A stretch of DNA of 5,071 bases from Gammaproteobacteria bacterium (GTDB lineage: Bacteria > Pseudomonadota > Gammaproteobacteria > Pseudomonadales > Pseudohongiellaceae): the NCBI GenBank assembly GCA_002691885.1, contig NZJB01000056.1, positions 7,389 through 12,459 on the forward strand. The letters run 5' to 3'. Below are positions 1 to 5,071 of this stretch, piece after piece. The translations under genes were made by a program, and so were the position numbers. Each line of letters begins with the position of its first letter. Within the stretch, counting starts at the first letter, position 1. Under the pieces are notes generated by a model. The model did not search any database. It was not told where the DNA came from and worked only from the letters and a program-made list of their open reading frames with translations.

Positions 1-15
1 GATTCGCCCCTACAT

Positions 16-972
16 TCAGGCTGAGCAACTGCCCCCGCCCAGCACGCAGAATTTTGCACAGTGAGGGTGGTTGAGCTTAACGGCCCGCCAGGATGCCTTC
101 AGCGTAGTGCCGAGGTTGAATCGCGGGTCATATGGAAGCAGGGTGCAGGCCTGTACTGAGAGATGATCATCGCCTTTGTGTTTAACCACCATGCGAGAGC
201 TGGCACACATCATCGACGCCGGGTCCTGATCGAGTATGCCCCAGCAAGCGGTGGTGATCTCGGGTACGTCTGCAGACTCATCCATCTCTGGGAAGAGCAC
301 CAGCTGTTCCCTACAGTCGGGATCCAGATTTATCCTCTCCTCGGCAAAAAGTTGCCGAAATCCGGCTCTCATGCTGGCTTCATCCTCATCCCACATGGTC
401 CGCCCCGCGACCGCGAAAGGAATTCCTACATTCGACAGCCACCTGAGTGACTCGATGGCAGGTTTCCAGGAACGATGGCCGCGCTCCAGAGCGTGAATAT
501 CCGGTGTGTAATGGTCAAGTGAAATTCGCAGAGTTAGCGCTCCGGTAAATCGCTGGTGAAGAGTCTCCAGTTTGGCTTTCTCACGTAGCAGGGTGTTCAT
601 GCCGTTCGTCAATACCAGTACTTTGAAACCCCGGGCCAGACAGGCTTCCAGCATGGGGACCATCTCTTTATTCAGAAAAGGTTCGCCGCCTGTGAAGCCG
701 ATTTCCCGGGTGCCCATTTTTTCTGACTCAATTTCGTCCAGCAACTGGCAGACTTCCCTCAGACTGATGTAGGACAGCCGGTCGTTGGTAGGGCTGGATT
801 CGATGTAACAGTTTTCGCAAGTGAGATTGCAGAGGCTGCCTGTGTTGATCCAGAGGGTCTCGAGGGCTGTCGGATCGACAGCGGCGCGCGTATCGCCATC
901 AAGGGTGAACTCCGGATCGGTAAATTTCATTTCTGACGCCGTAATTTCTGTGATTGTTATGTTCTGACTCAT
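16..972 (-). CDS. Radical SAM enzyme with SPASM/twitch-like C-terminal Cys region, substrate unknown
   Basis: This 318-residue protein binds a [4Fe-4S] cluster and should cleave S-adenosylmethionine to start radical chemistry. The cluster motif CNLTCENCY (C48, C52, C55) has the radical SAM spacing CxxxCxxC. It is followed by GFTGGEPF (GGEP at 95-98), the usual SAM-contacting strand, and a VLVLTNG strand typical of the partial TIM barrel. The tail carries C243, C256, C276, C305, C309 and C316; C256-x10-G and CAKFCVLGGGSC resemble a shortened SPASM or twitch domain holding an auxiliary Fe-S cluster. SPASM enzymes often modify peptides or act as dehydrogenases or sulfatase-maturing enzymes, but I cannot assign a substrate. 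No precursor-peptide gene is visible. The ATG at 970-972 is chosen as the most upstream start; no good Shine-Dalgarno precedes it, and M15 is an alternative. The gene ends in TGA and is divergent from the PurC-like gene. Radical SAM assignment is firm; the auxiliary domain is likely. Confidence 0.93.
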   Translation of the reverse strand: MSQNITITEITASEMKFTDPEFTLDGDTRAAVDPTALETLWINTGSLCNLTCENCYIESSPTNDRLSYISLREVCQLLDEIESEKMGTREIGFTGGEPFLNKEMVPMLEACLARGFKVLVLTNGMNTLLREKAKLETLHQRFTGALTLRISLDHYTPDIHALERGHRSWKPAIESLRWLSNVGIPFAVAGRTMWDEDEASMRAGFRQLFAEERINLDPDCREQLVLFPEMDESADVPEITTACWGILDQDPASMMCASSRMVVKHKGDDHLSVQACTLLPYDPRFNLGTTLKASWRAVKLNHPHCAKFCVLGGGSCSA

Positions 973-1001
973 TGTGGTCGCTGGTGTTCAATTGTGCTGA
1001 T

Positions 1002-1025
1002 AAGTGGACTGCGAAGTGGACCGCA
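1002..1025. repeat. Two tandem 12-bp repeats in divergent intergenic region, possible operator
   Basis: Two adjacent 12-bp units, AAGTGGACTGCG (1002-1013) and AAGTGGACCGCA (1014-1025), match at 10 of 12 positions and share an unbroken AAGTGGAC core. They lie between the divergent radical SAM and PurC-like genes, 30-53 bases upstream of the radical SAM start codon. A repeat period near one helical turn would place two protein-binding sites on nearly the same DNA face. An operator role is inference; the duplication could also be a chance or slippage product. Confidence 0.4.
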
Positions 1026-1054
1026 TCAGGCTACACTAAGCGAGACGTCACCTG

Positions 1055-1082
1055 TTGGCAACCGCCACCGGTTTCTTGTAGT
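1055..1082 (+). promoter_or_regulatory. Possible sigma-70 promoter for the PurC-like gene
   Basis: TTGGCA at 1055-1060 matches the -35 consensus at 5 of 6 positions. It is separated by 16 bases from TGTAGT at 1077-1082, which matches the -10 consensus at 4 of 6. Transcription would begin near 1089, giving a leader of about 80-90 bases to the ATG at 1172 or 1181. On the opposite strand the same place reads TTGCCA (1061-1056), followed 17 bases later by TAGTGT (1038-1033). Divergent promoters may therefore share this spot, but the minus-strand -10 is poor. Low confidence, from motif matching only. Confidence 0.22.
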
Positions 1083-1153
1083 CCCTGTTTCTTTACTCTA
1101 TTCTTCGAGCGTTTCGGTGTGCTGTGAAGCGCCGCGCCCCCAATTTTCGTGAC

Positions 1154-1168
1154 GCCCGAACGTCGGGC
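1154..1168 (+). other. Small GC-rich hairpin just upstream of the PurC-like start
   Basis: GCCCGA (1154-1159) and TCGGGC (1163-1168) are perfect inverted arms around a 3-base loop ACG. The hairpin ends 3 bases before the in-frame ATG at 1172 and 12 before the ATG at 1181, where a ribosome binding site would normally lie; no Shine-Dalgarno is visible there. If translation starts at these ATGs, the stem could limit ribosome access. If it starts at GTG 1124, the sequence is simply coding. No T-run follows, so it is not a terminator. Confidence 0.3.
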
Positions 1169-1180
1169 CCGATGATATTC

Positions 1181-2233
1181 ATGTTAGACAAGCGACAAAT
1201 TGAAGAGCTGGTTGCCGAACATGGCGACCAGGTCAGTGCGGGACGTTCTATTCGCGAGTTGATTGCCGACGGCGAGCTGCCCCGACTCAAGGATGCGACC
1301 GTGCTCGAAGGCAAGGTGTCTGATTCAGTGATTGGAGAAGATCTGGTAACCAGGGACGGACACCACCTGCGCCTGATGTTTCGTAATAACCGAATTTCAA
1401 CGCATGATGTCAATCGTGGTGCTATTCCTTTCAAGGATCAGGTTCTGGCGTTCAATCATGCCCATATGCTGAATCTGGTCAGGCCTATTCTGGGCAGTTC
1501 CCAATTCGAAGTCCCCGGTCTGATGCCCAGCTCCACTGTGATTCCGGCGGAGAATCTGAAGCTGATCATGCTTGAAAATGTGTTGCGGCTCTACAATGCA
1601 GAAAGCTCTACCTCCACCTCGCTGTATCAATATTGGCTTGCCGCCAGGAAAGAAGGTCGTAAGGTAACGACCTTTGCAGGCCACGCCTTGAACGTGGCTG
1701 ATCTGGAGGTAAACGGCAGGCTGCCGTATTTAATGGACACCCCCAGTACGAAAGACAAAGAAGACAGAACCGTTGATGTGGGGATGCTGGTTAATAATGG
1801 GGTGTGCACGGAACAGGAGTACGTCCAGATCAGAAACTCTTCGATGATGGCATTCGGTGTGGTCTCCGAATACCTCAGGGGTCGGAATATGGTGCTGGTG
1901 GACACCAAGACAGAGCATGGAGTCAACAGTGTCGGTCAGATCGTGGTCGCAGATGAAGTTTATACGATGGATTCGTCCCGTTTCTGGCGGCTGGATGAGA
2001 ACAACATGCTGATGACCCGCGACGGAAAGCCGGTATCCTTTTCTAAAGAGTTCGCTCGCGGCATGGTGACTGAAAAAACCCAGCAGTTTTCCCCCGAACA
2101 GACCCGTTCCATTGCAACGCGCTATATACTGGGGTTGCAGCATCTGCTCGCCTGTGAATTTACGCCGGATCTGCGGGAAAGGGATGAGCGGATTGTGGAT
2201 TCTACCAATCTGATTCTAGACTCTTTGCTGTAA
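1181..2233 (+). CDS. SAICAR synthetase (PurC)-family protein, long divergent form
   Basis: This protein has the SAICAR synthetase fold. PurC uses ATP to join aspartate to CAIR in cytoplasmic purine synthesis. From ATG 1181 (350 residues) the family motifs appear in order: LEGKVSD (G44, K45, in the ATP-binding loop), FRNNRISTHD (67-76; compare FRNDTSAGD in E. coli PurC and DRISAFD in long forms), ENVLRLY with R136, TPSTK (187-191), DTKTEHG (241-247) and DEVYTMDSSRFW (258-269). Length is closer to the roughly 370-residue Vibrio-type PurC than to the 237-residue E. coli enzyme. Several usual residues differ: GK(A/V)(K/R)..Y is GKVSDSV, KG after the ISxxD motif is KD, and DTKFEFG is DTKTEHG. It may be the working PurC or a paralog acting on another carboxylate, so I give no symbol. 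The start is uncertain: GTG 1124 and ATG 1172 are in frame, none has a good Shine-Dalgarno, and the GTG extension (KRRAPNFRDARTSGP) does not look conserved. Confidence 0.85.
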   Translation: MLDKRQIEELVAEHGDQVSAGRSIRELIADGELPRLKDATVLEGKVSDSVIGEDLVTRDGHHLRLMFRNNRISTHDVNRGAIPFKDQVLAFNHAHMLNLVRPILGSSQFEVPGLMPSSTVIPAENLKLIMLENVLRLYNAESSTSTSLYQYWLAARKEGRKVTTFAGHALNVADLEVNGRLPYLMDTPSTKDKEDRTVDVGMLVNNGVCTEQEYVQIRNSSMMAFGVVSEYLRGRNMVLVDTKTEHGVNSVGQIVVADEVYTMDSSRFWRLDENNMLMTRDGKPVSFSKEFARGMVTEKTQQFSPEQTRSIATRYILGLQHLLACEFTPDLRERDERIVDSTNLILDSLL

Positions 2234-2243
2234 CTGGCGGAGC

Positions 2244-2284
2244 TTTCCGAGCAGAAGCCAAATGACGGAAACCGGACTCGGAGA
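2244..2284 (+). promoter_or_regulatory. Possible alternative RNA stems that mask the S9 peptidase ribosome binding site
   Basis: In the 56-base gap between the PurC-like and peptidase genes, TTTCCGAG (2244-2251) can pair with CTCGGAGA (2277-2284) in an 8-bp stem with one G-U pair, covering the GGAGA ribosome binding site. The same 5' arm, TTTCCG (2244-2249), can instead pair with CGGAAA (2266-2271) in a 6-bp stem that leaves GGAGA free. The two stems exclude each other. The pairings are seen in the sequence; a regulatory role is inference, and loops of 25 and 16 bases make the stems only moderately stable. Confidence 0.3.
2280..2284 (+). promoter_or_regulatory. Shine-Dalgarno GGAGA for the S9 peptidase gene
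   Basis: GGAGA lies 5 bases before ATG 2290, which is slightly short but workable spacing. It fixes the peptidase start and supports the signal-peptide-bearing N-terminus. It is the clearest ribosome binding site in the window. Confidence 0.7.
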
Positions 2285-2289
2285 CTGCT

Positions 2290-4650
2290 ATGCATCGTTT
2301 AATAAATTCTGTGACAATGCTGTTGGCCGTTGGGCTATCAGTGGCTTGCTCGCCCGGGCCAACGGGAAATGAGGCAAGTCCTGTGATCGCTACGCTTGAG
2401 GATTATCAGCGCGCAGAACAGTTTCTTCCGCCAAACGCAAATCCGCTGGTGACCGACCGCATCCTGTATCAGTACTGGCAGGCAGGCGATCGGCTGGTTT
2501 ATCGCAAATCTGTGGCAGGCGGATCAGAGATTCTTATTGCTGATTCGCTGACCGGGCGAAAAACCACGGTTTTTGATCCGATCAACCTCGCCAATGCAAT
2601 TGGCGACATCACCGGCGACACTCCCGACAGCGCCGACCTTGATCTGCGGAATCTTAAAGTCAGCGAAAACCTTGATGCCCTCAGGTTTACTCACGAAGGT
2701 GAGGACTACCGACTTGAAACAGCGGGTTTTTCTCTGCAAAAGTTACAGGAAGCGCCCCCCAATGAGTTTCTGTCTCCGGATAAAAGCATGGCGGCTTTTA
2801 TCCGGGATCAAAACTTGTGGCTCCGAGACACCCTGACCGATACCGTGACCCAGCTGACGTTTGATGGCGCCGAAAATTACGGGTATGCCACCAACAACGC
2901 CGGCTGGCTGCGTGATGATGGTCCGGTGCTGTTGTGGTCACCTGACTCACAAAAAATTGCAACGTTCCGTCACGATTCGCGGAAGGTCGGAGAAATGTAT
3001 CTGGTGACGACCGAGGTCGGCCATTCGACACTCGATGCATGGAAATACCCGTTGCCGGGTGACGAATACATTTTCATGATTGAAAGGGTGGTGATTCATG
3101 TCAGCGACGAACCCCGTCGGGTGACCCTGAATATGCCTCCGGATCCGCACCGCTCTTCAACGGCAGATCACGTGGCCGGGCGCGGGGGTGTCTTTCTTGA
3201 TGTGAAATGGAGCGCTGACAGCGACATGCTAGCGTTTATTTCTTCTTCCCGGGATCACAAGTCAGCCACGCTGAGGCTCGCTGATCCGGACACCGGTGAT
3301 GTGCGCACCGTTTATAATGAAACCGTCGCGACCTATTATGAGTCAGGTTACCGCGATCCGAATTGGCGCGTGCTGCACGACCGGGAAGAATTCATCTGGT
3401 ACTCCGAGCAGGACAACTGGGCCCATCTGTATTTGCATGATCTCAATACGGGTGCGCTGAAGCGTCAGCTTACCTCAGGGAACTGGCCGGTTCTGGAAGT
3501 TCAGCAAGTGGATGCAGAATCGGGAACACTCTATTTCACCGCGGCAGGCAGAGAGGGCGGCGATCCCTATTATCATTATTTATACAGTCTGGATCTGGCT
3601 GGCGGTGAGCCGATTTTGCTGACTCCGGAGCGTGCGCACCATCAAATCGACTGGTCTGAATCTGCTGAGTATTTCGTCGACACGTTTTCAACTCCGGCCA
3701 CTCCGCCGGTTTCTGTCATTCGGGATCGGTCCGGTGCCGTGACGCTTGAGTTGGAGCGGGCTGATGCCAGCGCGCTGATAGCTACCGGCTGGCAGGCCCC
3801 AGAGTCTTTTGTCGTGAAAGCGCGGGATCAGCAAACCGATCTTTACGGACTGCTCTATCGGCCCAGTCAGTTCGATTCGGATCGCGTCTACCCGATTTTG
3901 AATTATCTGTATCCCGGGCCTCAGTCGGGCAGTGTCGGTTCCCGGGGTTTTCAGCCGGTACGCCGTGATAAGCAGGCTGTCGCTGAACTGGGGTTTATTG
4001 TGGTGGAAGTCGATGCCATGGGCACTCCCGGCCGCTCCAAGTCCTTTCATGATGCCTACTATGGCAATATGGGAGATAACGGTCTGCCGGATCAGGTGGG
4101 GACGATTCGTCAGTTGGCTGCGGACAGACCGTGGATGGACCTAGATCGGGTTGGGATCTGGGGGCATTCAGGCGGGGGATTCGCTGCTGCCGGAGCCATT
4201 CTGCGCTATCCGGACTTCTATAAAGTCGCAGTGTCCAGTGCGGGCAATCACGACAACCGCAATTATGAGGATGACTGGGGAGAAAAATGGCAGGGGCTGC
4301 TTGAGACCTATCCGGAACCGATTACGGGGGGGGCTGATACAGAGGCGCAGCCAGTGCTGCGCACCAATTATGACAGCCAGGCTAATCAGCTGCTCGCCGA
4401 TAATCTTAAGGGCAAGCTCCTGCTGGCTCATGGCCTGTTGGACGATAACGTGCCACCAAGCAATACGCTGCTTCTTGTGCAGGCTCTTATCGAGGCTGAA
4501 AAGGACTTTGACCTGTTGTTACTGCCGGAAGCCCGGCACGGCTTTGGCAACAGCAGATACTTCATGAAAAAGCGCTGGAATTATTTCGTGGAACACTTGC
4601 AGGGGGTTGAGCCTCCCCCGCAGTTCCAATTCGCTGACACTATCAATTAG
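2290..4650 (+). CDS. S9 family (DPP IV / prolyl oligopeptidase-like) lipoprotein serine peptidase
   Basis: This 786-residue exported peptidase probably cleaves short peptides in the periplasm or at the outer membrane. A basic N-terminus and hydrophobic stretch end in LSVAC with C20 as the lipidated residue; S21 at +2 suggests sorting to the outer membrane. Residues about 90-480 have the repeats of the DPPIV_N beta-propeller (for example LLWSPDSQKIATF and VKWSADSDMLAFI). The C-terminal alpha/beta-hydrolase domain has the nucleophile S627 in GHSGG, D718 in LLDDNVP and H750 in EARHGFG; D-H spacing is 32, as in human DPP IV (S630, D708, H740). Y541 in YPGP fits the oxyanion-hole tyrosine. The Glu-Glu pair that anchors the substrate N-terminus in DPP IV is not seen; the matching region reads YGYATNNAGW (199-206 for YATNNAGW). 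Dipeptidyl activity is therefore not assured. A G8 run lies at 4326-4333. It follows the PurC-like gene on the same strand and precedes an amino-acid symporter. Confidence 0.95.
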   Translation: MHRLINSVTMLLAVGLSVACSPGPTGNEASPVIATLEDYQRAEQFLPPNANPLVTDRILYQYWQAGDRLVYRKSVAGGSEILIADSLTGRKTTVFDPINLANAIGDITGDTPDSADLDLRNLKVSENLDALRFTHEGEDYRLETAGFSLQKLQEAPPNEFLSPDKSMAAFIRDQNLWLRDTLTDTVTQLTFDGAENYGYATNNAGWLRDDGPVLLWSPDSQKIATFRHDSRKVGEMYLVTTEVGHSTLDAWKYPLPGDEYIFMIERVVIHVSDEPRRVTLNMPPDPHRSSTADHVAGRGGVFLDVKWSADSDMLAFISSSRDHKSATLRLADPDTGDVRTVYNETVATYYESGYRDPNWRVLHDREEFIWYSEQDNWAHLYLHDLNTGALKRQLTSGNWPVLEVQQVDAESGTLYFTAAGREGGDPYYHYLYSLDLAGGEPILLTPERAHHQIDWSESAEYFVDTFSTPATPPVSVIRDRSGAVTLELERADASALIATGWQAPESFVVKARDQQTDLYGLLYRPSQFDSDRVYPILNYLYPGPQSGSVGSRGFQPVRRDKQAVAELGFIVVEVDAMGTPGRSKSFHDAYYGNMGDNGLPDQVGTIRQLAADRPWMDLDRVGIWGHSGGGFAAAGAILRYPDFYKVAVSSAGNHDNRNYEDDWGEKWQGLLETYPEPITGGADTEAQPVLRTNYDSQANQLLADNLKGKLLLAHGLLDDNVPPSNTLLLVQALIEAEKDFDLLLLPEARHGFGNSRYFMKKRWNYFVEHLQGVEPPPQFQFADTIN
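4326..4333 (+). repeat. G8 homopolymer inside the S9 peptidase gene
   Basis: Eight consecutive G bases encode part of the ITGGA segment, between the nucleophile S627 and the other triad residues D718 and H750. The frame is intact here, because the downstream catalytic motifs read correctly. A gain or loss of one G would remove D718 and H750, so the tract could be a slippage site or a place for sequencing error. Confidence 0.85.
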
Positions 4651-4764
4651 GACCGAACACGATGGCTTGAAGCCCAGCAACCGCCTCGTTTCAATATTTC
4701 AGAATCCGGTCTGGCGCGCTGCCCTGCAGTGAGTTGAGGCAACTGTGAGAACCGTGAGTATCGA
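4651..4764. other. Intergenic spacer between peptidase and symporter genes
   Basis: This 114-base spacer holds only short imperfect dyads: GGCTTGAAGCC (4664-4674) and AGTTG-agg-CAACT (4732-4744), neither followed by a T-run. No convincing promoter is seen. The symporter may be transcribed from the peptidase gene or from an unrecognised promoter here. GTGAG at 4754-4758 is a weak ribosome binding site 6 bases before ATG 4765. Confidence 0.5.
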
Positions 4765-5071
4765 ATGTCTAAACTAGAACAGGGGCTTGCTGCGTTTGCG
4801 GATTTCATGTGGGGCCCTCCGCTGGTGGTCCTGCTTGTAGGGGGCGGTCTTTATTTCACCTTTCATTCTAGATTAAGGCATTTCAAGTATCTTGGTCACA
4901 GTTTTGATTTGCTGAGAGGTAGATATCAGGCGGGCGCCTCTGCGGAAGGGGACATCAGCCATTATCGAGCACTGGCAACGGCCCTGGCAGGGACGGTCGG
5001 CGTGGGCAATATTACCGGGGTTGCTGTGGCGATCACGCTGGGTGGGCCGGGCGCAGTTTTCTGGATGTGGG
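4765..5071 (+). CDS. Sodium:alanine/glycine symporter (AGCS family), N-terminal part
   Basis: The first 102 residues of an integral inner-membrane transporter that takes up alanine or glycine with Na+; the gene runs off the window. Seen in order: a short amphipathic start (MSKLEQGLAAF), a first membrane span around residues 18-33 (PLVVLLVGGGLYFTF), a basic cytoplasmic stretch (RLRHFKYLGHSFDLLRG), then ISHYRALATALAGTVGVGNI and GVAVAITLGGPGAVFWMW. The TVGVGNI-GVA-AI-LGGPGA-FWMW block is the hallmark of AGCS proteins and contributes to substrate and sodium binding in that family. Start ATG 4765 fits the family N-terminus; the ribosome binding site is weak. Substrate (Ala, Gly or other) cannot be set from this part. 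It lies downstream of a lipoprotein peptidase, which suggests uptake of amino acids freed from peptides. Confidence 0.95.
   Translation, partial: MSKLEQGLAAFADFMWGPPLVVLLVGGGLYFTFHSRLRHFKYLGHSFDLLRGRYQAGASAEGDISHYRALATALAGTVGVGNITGVAVAITLGGPGAVFWMW

Noticed and set aside
1..15. Possible start of another minus-strand gene beyond the radical SAM stop
   Set aside because: The reverse strand reads ATG directly followed by TAG, so no coding region is supported in these 15 bases.
163..772. Plus-strand open frames opposite the radical SAM gene
   Set aside because: They lie wholly within a gene with clear radical SAM motifs on the other strand and show no recognisable domains; they are antisense shadows.
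1093..2143. Minus-strand open frames opposite the PurC-like gene
   Set aside because: The plus-strand protein carries ordered PurC-family motifs, and the reverse frames have low-complexity or Ser/Thr/Arg-rich content typical of shadows.
4151..4567. A 138-residue plus-strand frame inside the peptidase catalytic domain
   Set aside because: It overlaps the S627-D718-H750 region in another frame. Its sequence is Cys/Arg-rich without family features, so it is not evidence for a frameshift or an overlapping gene.
4664..4674. GGCTTGAAGCC dyad after the peptidase gene as a terminator
   Set aside because: The stem is only 4 bp with a 3-base loop and no T-run follows.
4667..4697. TTGAAG plus CAATAT as a promoter for the symporter
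   Set aside because: The -10 candidate matches consensus at only 3 of 6 positions and spacing is not ideal, so I did not annotate it.
4732..4744. AGTTG-agg-CAACT hairpin upstream of the symporter as a terminator or leader element
   Set aside because: It is a 5-bp AT-containing stem with no T-run and no extended pairing; it could arise by chance.

Overview
This window looks like ordinary chromosome from a Gram-negative bacterium, most likely a gammaproteobacterium and possibly a marine one. The basis is indirect. Base composition is moderate (roughly mid-50s % G+C by eye), one gene encodes a large lipoprotein S9 peptidase with an outer-membrane-type lipobox, and an AGCS-type sodium/amino-acid symporter begins at the right edge. 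I see no rRNA, tRNA, insertion sequence, phage or CRISPR signal. The taxonomic call is inference.

Layout, left to right. (1) A complete minus-strand gene (16-972) encodes a radical SAM enzyme with a CxxxCxxC cluster near the N-terminus and a Cys-rich, SPASM/twitch-like tail. (2) A divergent intergenic region of about 200 bp holds a 12-bp tandem repeat, a possible promoter and a small hairpin next to the next gene's start. (3) A plus-strand gene (1181-2233, or from a GTG at 1124) encodes a long-form protein of the SAICAR synthetase (PurC) fold with non-standard versions of several PurC motifs. (4) After 56 bp, which could fold to hide the next ribosome binding site, comes a full-length S9 family (DPP IV / prolyl oligopeptidase-like) lipoprotein peptidase (2290-4650) with its Ser-Asp-His triad intact. 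(5) After 114 bp, a sodium:alanine/glycine symporter begins at 4765 and is cut off by the window end.

How the genes may work together. The peptidase and the AGCS symporter make a plausible peptide-scavenging pair: peptides are cut at the cell envelope and a released small amino acid is taken up with Na+. The PurC-like protein could be the cell's working purine enzyme or a paralog that joins an amino acid to a carboxylate in another pathway. The divergent radical SAM gene next to it makes the second reading worth testing, but two adjacent genes do not prove a shared pathway. I did not find a clearly new multi-gene system. The best leads are the unusual PurC-like/radical SAM divergent pair with its repeat-bearing intergenic region, the possible RNA switch before the peptidase gene, and a G8 tract inside the peptidase gene.
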